Below, piece after piece: positions 6,346 through 11,522 of a DNA stretch of 11,522 nt. The notes under the pieces are model-generated. The model saw nothing but the letters and a program-made list of their open reading frames with translations. It had not been told where the DNA came from and did not search any database. Location: positions 1 to 11,522 of the forward strand of contig PSRH01000194.1 of assembly GCA_003175915.1 (NCBI GenBank). The letters are read 5' to 3'. The stretch comes from Candidatus Melainabacteria bacterium. Its GTDB lineage: Bacteria > Cyanobacteriota > Vampirovibrionia > Obscuribacterales > Obscuribacteraceae. Both the position numbers and the translations under genes were made by a program. The number at the start of each line of letters is the position of its first letter. Within the stretch, counting starts at the first letter, position 1.

Positions 6346-7280
6346 ACGGTGATCGGTGACCTCGCCAGTAGCCACTCACTGAGCAAATGCGTGTACTCCT
6401 TGAACCAAGTGCGATCAAAGTCGATGCTGTGGAACGCGTCAGGGAAAATGCGCATGGTCTTGTTTTCCGACGCCATCCCGGCATACCATTCGCCGACCCG
6501 CTCAATATCGACAATTTGATCGGCTCCTGATTGTACGATCAAAACCGGCAACGAGATGAACTTGCCGGCGCGTTTAGCTCTTAAGGACAGAAACAGGGTG
6601 GCAATCAAAAACGAAGCAGTCACTTCCTTTAACCGCAAAGGATCCTTTTCGAGAAACTGCAAATAGTCAGGTTCGTTAGTATACATCGCCGGGCTCAAAG
6701 GCAGGGGCCAGTACGTGAGCAGACGGTCACTTGCCTGGAGCAGTTGCCAGGCTATCCTGAGCTTGGTAAGCAAACTTATATCAACTTTTGTGTAAAGCGC
6801 CGGACAAATGAGGACCAGCCCAGCCAGAGCCGTTTTGAAAGCGGGATCGACCGGCTTATAGTCCCTCCTGGCCAAAATGGCGCCGGCCTTGGCTGACCAG
6901 CAACTGGCCAGAAGTACAATTGCGCAGCCAGGGTGCTGGGCACTGACTCTGCGCAAGAGACCCTCTATATCAGATAGAAAGACCCGATCCCGGGACAGAT
7001 GCCCACGTTCGCGGGGATTCATGCCGGAACCACGCCGGTCCGCGGCATAGACAGTAATACCTCGCTCATTGAGGGCGGCGGCTGTCTTTTCAAACCACTG
7101 GCCATGCCCTTCAATACCGTGTAAGTAGACGGCCACCGGTGCTCCTGGTTTGCCTTCCCAGAAACGATAGCCCAGTTGCATGCCGTCTTGAGAGCGCAAA
7201 CGCTCAATGACCGGTCGTTTGATGGCCGATCCGGATTGAGTTAGGGCACCAGGAAAAGGGTTAGTTTCAGGTTCTTTCAA
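6342..7280 (-). CDS. Alpha/beta hydrolase (lysophospholipase/monoacylglycerol lipase-like) with Cys at the nucleophile position
   Basis: A 312-residue alpha/beta-hydrolase. The oxyanion motif is HGIEGHG (His54-Gly55), followed by ADRRGSG at 80-86, typical of monoacylglycerol-lipase-like proteins. The nucleophile elbow, normally G-x-S-x-G, reads A-S-C-W-S (125-129), placing Cys127 (codon TGC) where Ser is usual. Asp254 (SGADQIVD) and His284 (FHS) complete a Cys-Asp-His triad, as in dienelactone hydrolases and some acyltransferases. No signal peptide is seen. The start is uncertain: the only usual start codon that preserves the first strand is TTG at 7278-7280, with no clear ribosome site, and the frame stays open upstream for about 25 codons without ATG or GTG. 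It is the first gene of the operon and ends in an ATGA overlap with the enolase-superfamily gene. Its role could be ester, thioester or lactone hydrolysis, or acyl transfer. Confidence 0.85.
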   Translation of the reverse strand: MKEPETNPFPGALTQSGSAIKRPVIERLRSQDGMQLGYRFWEGKPGAPVAVYLHGIEGHGQWFEKTAAALNERGITVYAADRRGSGMNPRERGHLSRDRVFLSDIEGLLRRVSAQHPGCAIVLLASCWSAKAGAILARRDYKPVDPAFKTALAGLVLICPALYTKVDISLLTKLRIAWQLLQASDRLLTYWPLPLSPAMYTNEPDYLQFLEKDPLRLKEVTASFLIATLFLSLRAKRAGKFISLPVLIVQSGADQIVDIERVGEWYAGMASENKTMRIFPDAFHSIDFDRTWFKEYTHLLSEWLLARSPITV

Positions 7281-7462
7281 GAGTTGGCTGTCGCGAAGTT
7301 GTACGTGCCATCCGCCACATTTGGAAACAATCGGAAACAGCGCAGATGAGCCGAATCATATTCTATGGCACTGACAGCTTCTATCGAGCACAGCTTTACT
7401 TCCTGCCATTAGAAATATCTTCAAATCTATGTTTCAACCCCGACATGCCGCTCCTTTGGGGC

Positions 7463-7492
7463 TTGCCTGAAAGCGCTTGTTTAGAGTATTGT
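7463..7492 (+). promoter_or_regulatory. Possible promoter for the heme-oxygenase-fold-like gene
   Basis: TTGCCT at 7463-7468 and TATTGT at 7487-7492 are 18 bases apart, each matching four of six positions of the sigma-70 consensus. They lie about 30 bases before ATG at 7521, which has a strong AGGGGGG ribosome site at 7511-7517. The 240-base divergent gap (7281-7520) must also hold the promoter of the minus-strand operon. On that strand I see only a TATGAT (about 7355-7360) without a good -35 element. Confidence 0.25.
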
Positions 7493-7520
7493 TCCAGATT
7501 GCAAAGTAGCAGGGGGGTAC

Positions 7521-8249
7521 ATGGCAAGGGCGACACTCTGGTTTCCACTCTTACTGAAGCGTCTGGATACCGGTCTGAATCAAAGTCGATTGATTGCCGG
7601 TTTGCAAGAATCAAATTGGATGGAGCAGGCTAGGCAGTTTTGTTTAGATTTGTGGCCTTTCATCAGAGAGTTGCCAGAAAATATTGCCAAGGTAAGGGAC
7701 GCGCTCCCAGAAGAGATGCTGCCGGCGCGCAGTTTGCTCAGCCAGCTGGCCGATGAAGAGTCCGTCTATCGCTCTTCGTTTATCAAACAATGTCTGCTTT
7801 TTGGACTGACCGAAAGGGATCTGGAAGATCCCAGCACCAACTCGGCTGCCAACCACTTGAGATACCTGATGAATGCTTTCTGCCAATCAGGGGACTATCA
7901 CAACGGTCTGCTGGCCATTGTTACTGCCGAGCTGGCCGCGGCTGCCTTTGCCCGACGAGTGGCGCCACTTTACGAGGAGTACTTCAGCAAATACTCTTCT
8001 TCTTATCGCCCTGAAGAACTTGAAGAGGGCTTAGAGTGGCTCAGGCTGCACGCCAATCCCCAAACTCGCAATGCTTTTTTACTGCACCGAGCGATGCGGG
8101 CCCTCGATCGTATTGAAAGCGAGCCGATTCCTTACCCGATTGAGGAAGTCCTGGAAGCGATTTTCTCTCTGTGGCGCAGTTCTTCTCAAACCACAAATGA
8201 TACTGGCTTCGGTGCCCAAGCCGAGACGACCAAGGTAGTGAGCGTCTAA
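7521..8249 (+). CDS. TenA/heme-oxygenase-fold-like helical protein, function unknown
   Basis: A 242-residue, mostly helical soluble protein. The N-terminal half (LNQSRLIAGLQ, then QFCLDLWPFIRELPENI at 39-55) and the later pattern of a Glu in a helix (TAELAAAAFARR, Glu137) followed by LRLHANPQTRNAFLLHRAM with His177 and His189 resemble heme-oxygenase-fold proteins (TenA, PqqC, diiron HDO-type oxidases). The assignment is by pattern only. The canonical diiron ligands cannot all be placed: after Glu79/Glu80 the expected His is Ser85/Ser86, and the usual D-x2-H helix reads PQTRNA. A redox or binding role with altered metal sites is possible. ATG at 7521 has a strong ribosome site (AGGGGGG) five bases away. 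It is transcribed divergently from the seven-gene operon and could share regulation with it. The last 25 residues look disordered (Ser/Thr/Gln-rich). Confidence 0.8.
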   Translation: MARATLWFPLLLKRLDTGLNQSRLIAGLQESNWMEQARQFCLDLWPFIRELPENIAKVRDALPEEMLPARSLLSQLADEESVYRSSFIKQCLLFGLTERDLEDPSTNSAANHLRYLMNAFCQSGDYHNGLLAIVTAELAAAAFARRVAPLYEEYFSKYSSSYRPEELEEGLEWLRLHANPQTRNAFLLHRAMRALDRIESEPIPYPIEEVLEAIFSLWRSSSQTTNDTGFGAQAETTKVVSV

Positions 8250-8307
8250 TCACATCCATCCAAAAGATGTTTAGCGACAAGATATTTAGCTCATCAATAA
8301 TGACTGG

Positions 8308-8353
8308 CAGGTCAAGGGTAAGACCTGTTTGGTATGGCCGACTTCTTGACCTG
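8308..8353 (+). repeat. Competing inverted repeats between two plus-strand genes
   Basis: CAGGTC at 8308-8313 can pair with GACCTG at 8322-8327 (8-base loop, followed by TTT). The longer CAGGTCAAG at 8308-8316 can pair with CTTGACCTG at 8345-8353 (28-base loop, nine perfect pairs plus two G-U pairs inward). The two structures exclude each other. The first could be a weak terminator for the gene ending at 8249. Together they could be an attenuator-like leader for the methyltransferase-like gene starting at 8485, or an operator. The rest of the 235-base gap (8250-8484) shows no convincing gene; a 61-codon frame at 8267-8452 has no coding character. Confidence 0.35.
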
Positions 8354-8484
8354 TGGAGGATTTGTGGATTAAATGAAACCGTCGGGACTCCTAATTATTC
8401 TTTTCTCGAGGTCTATATTTGCCAGAATGAATTGAAAAAGCATTCTGCTTGACTCGGTTTGAACTCATTTCTCAAGGTGGAATT

Positions 8485-9138
8485 ATGCAACTCAATGGTC
8501 CTACTGTAGCCACTTGTTTGATCGTCGCCCTGGGCGCCGCCGTCTCCACGCCGGTCCTGGTCCAGGGCTTTACCCGGCGGGGAACGGGCGTCAAATACGA
8601 AAAGCGCTTCTCGATTCAGCGCGCCCCCCAATTCGCTACATTAGTCAACGTTGCCCTGGTAGTGATTGCCTTCTGTGTGGCTAACGATTTACTTGACAAT
8701 ATGGCTTGGTTGAGTCCCGTAGTCACCCTGGTTCACGGCGCACCTCAGGGCATACTCTCCTTCGTCACCTGGCTGGGTGTGGCGCTTCTTGCCAGCGGCA
8801 TGGTTTTCATGATTGGTGGCTGGTATTCCCTTGGCGATTGCTTCTCAACCGATGCAGAAGTTTTGGACGGTCAGACCGTGCGCAATACCGGCATGCTCAG
8901 ATATGTCATGCACCCAGCTTATTCAGGCATCATCCAGTCCGTCTTGGGAGCTTCGTTGGCGGCTGGTTCACCACTGAATGCCTTGATCGCGCTTGCGGTC
9001 GTAGCACCCTTATGGTTGCACCGAGCCAAATACGAGGAAAAAATCCTGACAGAAACTTTAGGTCAGAAGTACAAGGAGTACGCCGAGAATCTTCGCTGGC
9101 GTCGACTGGTTCCACCCATTTTTCCAATCGGCGTCTGA
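8485..9138 (+). CDS. Isoprenylcysteine carboxyl methyltransferase (ICMT)-family membrane protein
   Basis: A 217-residue integral membrane protein with hydrophobic segments at about 8-26, 50-69, 88-112 and 150-178. The C-terminal part carries the ICMT/phospholipid methyltransferase signature: GMLRYVMHPAYSG (His143-Pro144, Tyr146-Ser-Gly148), then His179-Arg180, Glu184-Glu185, LGQKYKEY and a final VPP. This region binds S-adenosylmethionine. In bacteria the acceptor is usually unknown because prenylated CaaX proteins are rare; lipid or isoprenoid carboxylates and amines are candidates. ATG at 8485 is preferred over the TTG at 8449 because AAGGTGG lies four bases upstream and the membrane segment begins there. 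It follows the heme-oxygenase-fold-like gene after 235 bases and precedes the START-like gene by 97 bases, so a shared transcript is possible but not shown. Confidence 0.85.
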   Translation: MQLNGPTVATCLIVALGAAVSTPVLVQGFTRRGTGVKYEKRFSIQRAPQFATLVNVALVVIAFCVANDLLDNMAWLSPVVTLVHGAPQGILSFVTWLGVALLASGMVFMIGGWYSLGDCFSTDAEVLDGQTVRNTGMLRYVMHPAYSGIIQSVLGASLAAGSPLNALIALAVVAPLWLHRAKYEEKILTETLGQKYKEYAENLRWRRLVPPIFPIGV

Positions 9139-9171
9139 GCAAAAATTATCAGCTCTGGCGCTTGCGACTAT

Positions 9172-9225
9172 TTGAAATTATCAAGAGAGATGGTACTCTT
9201 GTAGTAGTGTGGTGTTCACAAGAGT
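9172..9225 (+). promoter_or_regulatory. Possible promoter and overlapping inverted repeats before the START-like gene
   Basis: TTGAAA at 9172-9177 is followed 16 bases later by an extended -10-like TGGTACTCT (TGn plus a poor hexamer TACTCT at 9194-9199). In the same stretch CAAGAG (9182-9187) is complementary to CTCTTG (9196-9201), and ACTCTTGT (9195-9202) is complementary to ACAAGAGT (9218-9225, 15-base loop). The second hairpin ends ten bases before ATG at 9236, where no strong ribosome site is seen. It may be an operator or a translation-control hairpin; it may also be chance. Confidence 0.3.
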
Positions 9226-9235
9226 CTAAGTCGCA

Positions 9236-9901
9236 ATGACAAATCTATATTTCGGCCGCCGTGCCACCGTATTAGCTACCGTGGCTACGAGCTTAGTGTT
9301 TGTTTTGGCCTATCAATCTCGCGCTGCAGAGCCGACTGGTGCACCTGGCGAAAACAGGTTGGCAGGCGAAAAGGCGTGCCATACCGGCGCCTTGAAAATG
9401 AGGCAGCATGGCAAGTCGAAAGAAAGCGACTGGGTCAAGGGCAAAGTGACGATTAAGGCGCCTGCCAGCACAGTCTGGTATTCGGTGCACGAAGAACGCA
9501 AGAACGATCCCGATCTTGCCTACAGCAAGGTGCTTGAGCAGCAGTCCGAGCACGAAACTACTTTAGAGCAGAAATTTGTCTTGCTGCCGATGCTTGGCTC
9601 ATCAGTATGCGTTATGAAGCAAGCGGAAATTCCCCTCAAGCGGATCGACTATTACTTGCTGAGGTCCGACCACTTCAAAGCCATGGAAGGCAGTTGGGTG
9701 CTTACTCCCAATCCGGACGGCAAGAGCACCGTGCTGGAGCTCAACAGTCATATCGACCTGGGCATTCCTGTACCGCGCTGGTTCGTCAATGCAACCCTCT
9801 CCAAGAAAATTGACCGGCGCCTGAACCACGTCAAGGAAATGGCCGAAAAAATGCACGCCGGAGTGGTGGCTGAGAAGAAGACACCCACTCAAGCAAACTA
9901 A
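9236..9901 (+). CDS. Exported SRPBCC/START-like (polyketide cyclase/COQ10-type) protein
   Basis: A 221-residue protein with an N-terminal export signal: basic FGRR at 6-9, a hydrophobic core at about 11-26, and a likely cleavage near SRA-AE (residues 28-32). A START-type helix-grip domain follows from about residue 66: VKGKVTIKAPASTVW (strand and first helix), GSWVLTPNPDG at 152-162, and a C-terminal amphipathic helix (VPRWFVNATLSKKIDRRLNHVKEM). Such domains bind lipids, sterols, polyketides or quinones in a deep cavity, usually as carriers rather than enzymes. Location would be periplasmic or membrane-anchored. The ribosome site is weak, so the start rests on the good signal peptide. Lying beside a lipid-type methyltransferase, it could present or carry a hydrophobic ligand; this is inference only. 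Confidence 0.82.
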   Translation: MTNLYFGRRATVLATVATSLVFVLAYQSRAAEPTGAPGENRLAGEKACHTGALKMRQHGKSKESDWVKGKVTIKAPASTVWYSVHEERKNDPDLAYSKVLEQQSEHETTLEQKFVLLPMLGSSVCVMKQAEIPLKRIDYYLLRSDHFKAMEGSWVLTPNPDGKSTVLELNSHIDLGIPVPRWFVNATLSKKIDRRLNHVKEMAEKMHAGVVAEKKTPTQAN

Positions 9902-10273
9902 TAGCGTTCCTAACATTCAAAGCCAGTACTTAGTGAAATTGTGGTCCTACCAGCGGCCGCACCGGTAAGTTCGAGCGCCGTTGACCGCCTGGTTCCGGGG
10001 GCACCACCGGTGTATTGCTCTTTTTCAGTGGCTGCTTTGCGTATTCGACACTGGGATCTGTCCAATCGAATACCCCTCGTCCAAAGTACCTCCAGGCAAC
10101 TGCAAAGCCATTGCCGAGGTCGCTACTAAAACGACTAGATCGAAGGCAAGGATCCTGGTCAAAACTGCCCTCGCTTCTTTGAAACGATTTTCTGTGAGCC
10201 GTGATACGAGATTTTCAACGGTGGCCGAGCGCCGGGGCCCGCCACGGTTGCCGCATCGGCAAAGAATCATTGT
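9902..10273. other. Intergenic region between convergent genes, no confident gene
   Basis: This 372-base gap separates the START-like gene from the convergent aldo/keto reductase. It holds a GC-rich block and a perfect six-pair hairpin TTGCCG-cat-CGGCAA at 10248-10262 without a T-tract, and an 8-base palindrome CACCGGTG at 10005-10012. Either could slow transcription from both sides, but neither is a standard terminator. A minus-strand frame at 10025-10270 (81 codons) begins three bases after the reductase stop and contains one hydrophobic stretch (ILAFDLVVLVATSAMALQ). It has no clear ribosome site or family resemblance, so I do not call it a gene. Confidence 0.5.
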
Positions 10274-11209
10274 TCAGCGAAAAAAACCTGGGACACCAGT
10301 TTCAACTACCGGATTGAGCCGTTTTCTGATCGTAATACCATCGTTCATTTCACCCATTGCCCATTCAGGCAGGGTGGATAAGTCAAAGTTTTCCTGAATG
10401 TGAGATCGCGTTGCAGAAGTAGTCAGAAATGCGACTCCACGTTGTATTGACCAGGCCAATGCTACCTGAGAGGGGGTTTTGTCTAAGCGCTCGGCGATTC
10501 CCATTATCACCGGATCTTCCAATACTTTCGGCTCCAGTCCATGCCCGAGAGCCGCAAACGCGAGAAGGATGATTCCGTGGTGCTTACAATACTCAAGCAG
10601 TTCCCATTCGGGCAAATATGGGTGAGATTCGACCTGCACGACGGCGGGTTTTATCCGAGCCTCAGCGACAATTTGCTGGAGTGCCCCCAAAGTGATATCG
10701 GACAAGCCGATTGACTTACACCTGCCTTCATCAATAAGGCACTCAAGGGCCCTCCATGTTTCAATCAATGTGATGCCCGAGTCGTAGATAACTCGACCTT
10801 GCTCGTCTCTTGGATCCTGGTCGTCGCCGGACTGAAACGCGAAGGGCGTGTGTACAAGATAACAATCGACATAGTCCAACTGAAGACGTCGACAGCTTGC
10901 TTCTAAAGCAGTCCGGACGCGTTCGGGGCGATGGTTGTTGTTCCAGAGTTTCGTAGTAACGAATATTTCCTCACGCCGGACCTTGCCTGCCTGTAAAAAT
11001 TCCCGGATTCCAACCCCAACCTTTTCTTCATTTCGATAGCGTTCTGCGCAGTCGATATGTCGAAATCCTACCTCTAATGCATCTTTCACCGCTTGCCTCG
11101 TAACCGATGGATCCTTGCCGGTGAATGATGTACCAAATCCGGCCGCCGGCATATCACCAGATCCATGTGCAAGGGGAAATTTTGTATCGCGAATTCCATC
11201 GTGTGTCAT
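10274..11209 (-). CDS. Aldo/keto reductase
   Basis: A 311-residue (beta/alpha)8 oxidoreductase that reduces carbonyls with NAD(P)H. The full catalytic tetrad is present: Asp53 and Tyr58 (HIDCAERYRNEE), Lys87 (TTKLWNN) and His120 (YLVHTP). The length and order are typical of the AKR superfamily. Several cofactor-contact positions differ from the usual motifs: GLSN is GLSD (Asp171), AYSPLG is AFAALG (217-222), and the IPKS element that grips the 2'-phosphate of NADPH reads LTTS (262-265), although Arg268 and Asn274 of the following helix remain. Cofactor preference or binding may thus be altered. ATG at 11209 has GGAG seven bases upstream and a TATAAT box about 40 bases upstream. It is convergent to the START-like gene and probably a separate transcription unit with no visible link to the seven-gene operon. 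Confidence 0.92.
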   Translation of the reverse strand: MTHDGIRDTKFPLAHGSGDMPAAGFGTSFTGKDPSVTRQAVKDALEVGFRHIDCAERYRNEEKVGVGIREFLQAGKVRREEIFVTTKLWNNNHRPERVRTALEASCRRLQLDYVDCYLVHTPFAFQSGDDQDPRDEQGRVIYDSGITLIETWRALECLIDEGRCKSIGLSDITLGALQQIVAEARIKPAVVQVESHPYLPEWELLEYCKHHGIILLAFAALGHGLEPKVLEDPVIMGIAERLDKTPSQVALAWSIQRGVAFLTTSATRSHIQENFDLSTLPEWAMGEMNDGITIRKRLNPVVETGVPGFFR

Positions 11210-11248
11210 AATCTCGCTCCGCTATTTGCAGCCCAGCCATGAAGCGCC

Positions 11249-11254
11249 ATTATA
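11249..11254 (-). promoter_or_regulatory. -10 box of a likely promoter for the aldo/keto reductase
   Basis: The minus strand reads a perfect TATAAT here, preceded by TG five to six bases before the hexamer core region (TGCTATATAAT). The -35 position (CCGAGT at a 17-base spacing) is poor, so an activator or extended -10 recognition would be needed. It would give a leader of about 35 bases with GGAG before ATG at 11209. An 8-base palindrome GTGCGCAC at 11277-11284 lies just upstream, near the -35 region, and could be a protein-binding site. Confidence 0.45.
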
Positions 11255-11429
11255 TAGCAGTCACATACAGTACTCGGTGCGCACTTGAAGCTGCGCGCTT
11301 GCATTAATCGCTTGTATAGGGTGGAGTCGAAGAAGCACGCGGTGTTCGTCACCGCACGGATAATTTTCTGAAGCGCTTTTTTGCTTTTCCGTTGGTAACG
11401 AGAAGAAAGCAGACTTTCAGATTTACTTC

Positions 11430-11522
11430 CTAAGTGTGTACAGCATAGGCAAAGCCGGCACGGGCCTCGGTCGCCAGGGTTACTTTGAACTGGCTTTCAA
11501 ACAACTGTTTTTTCTCGTTGAA
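11430..11522 (-). CDS. Possible C-terminus of an unidentified protein, cut by the window edge
   Basis: On the minus strand the frame is open from the window edge to a TAG at 11430-11432, giving 30 residues with a protein-like mix (EKKQLFESQFKVTLATEARA, then GFAYAVHT). It would be the end of a gene entering from the right, upstream of and in the same direction as the aldo/keto reductase. No family is recognised and 30 open codons are weak evidence. Between its stop and the reductase promoter there is about 175 bases of sequence holding only the palindrome AAGCGCTT followed by T residues on the plus strand. Confidence 0.35.
   Translation of the reverse strand, partial: FNEKKQLFESQFKVTLATEARAGFAYAVHT

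Noticed and set aside
91..7280. OleABCD-like long-chain olefin pathway
   Set aside because: A hydrolase, an AMP-forming enzyme and a 3-beta-HSD-like SDR recall OleB, OleC and OleD. However, there is no OleA thiolase, the adenylating enzyme is GH3 and not an OleC-type ligase, and the hydrolase has Cys where OleB uses Asp.
7346..7633. 95-codon plus-strand frame across the divergent gap
   Set aside because: It overlaps the well-supported start at 7521 in another frame and has no ribosome site or protein-like pattern.
8267..8452. 61-codon plus-strand frame upstream of the methyltransferase-like gene
   Set aside because: No ribosome site and no recognisable pattern; it spans the inverted repeats at 8308-8353, which are more likely regulatory or incidental.
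10248..10262. Hairpin TTGCCG-cat-CGGCAA as an intrinsic terminator
   Set aside because: The stem is perfect but no T-tract follows on either strand, so a standard terminator call is not supported.
11206..11352. Minus-strand frame of 48 residues (GTG start) ending in an ATGA overlap with the aldo/keto reductase start
   Set aside because: It runs through a perfect TATAAT box, is Cys-rich with no family likeness, and lacks a ribosome site; the overlap is probably chance.

Overview
This looks like a chromosomal stretch from a Gram-negative-type bacterium of roughly balanced base composition. The genes are metabolic and closely packed. I see no phage, insertion sequence, CRISPR, rRNA or tRNA genes. 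The combination of a bacterial GH3-type acyl-adenylating enzyme, several 3-beta-HSD/DFR-like reductases, a heme-oxygenase-fold protein and an Mpo1-like protein would suit a cyanobacterial relative (for example Melainabacteria/Obscuribacterales) or another environmental lineage. That placement is a weak inference, because no marker gene is present.

Layout. Bases 91-7280 hold seven genes on the minus strand in one tight array. In transcription order they are: an alpha/beta hydrolase with Cys at the nucleophile position, an enolase-superfamily enzyme, a GH3 acyl-acid amido synthetase-like enzyme, a 3-beta-HSD-like extended SDR, an Mpo1-like (DUF962) small membrane protein, an NDUFA9-like atypical SDR, and a DFR/HpnA-like extended SDR. 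Junctions are ATGA, TGATG, 16 nt, 8 nt, an 8-nt overlap and 36 nt, so this is almost certainly one operon. Divergent from it, on the plus strand, are a TenA/heme-oxygenase-fold-like protein (7521-8249), an isoprenylcysteine-carboxyl-methyltransferase-like membrane protein (8485-9138) and an exported SRPBCC/START-like lipid-binding protein (9236-9901). An aldo/keto reductase (10274-11209, minus) converges on them. Short partial reading frames are visible at both window edges.

How the genes may work together. The seven-gene operon carries the parts of a small-molecule or lipid pathway: carboxylate activation and probable amide formation (GH3), racemisation, cycloisomerisation or dehydration alpha to a carboxylate (enolase superfamily), three NAD(P)H-dependent redox or epimerisation steps, a possible one-carbon-shortening dioxygenase (Mpo1-like), and a hydrolase or acyl-transfer enzyme. 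I do not recognise this set as a described pathway, and it is the main candidate for a new system here. The neighbouring methyltransferase-like and START-like genes would also suit lipid chemistry, but they sit on the other strand and their link to the operon is only positional. All functions are read from sequence motifs; no substrate can be assigned.
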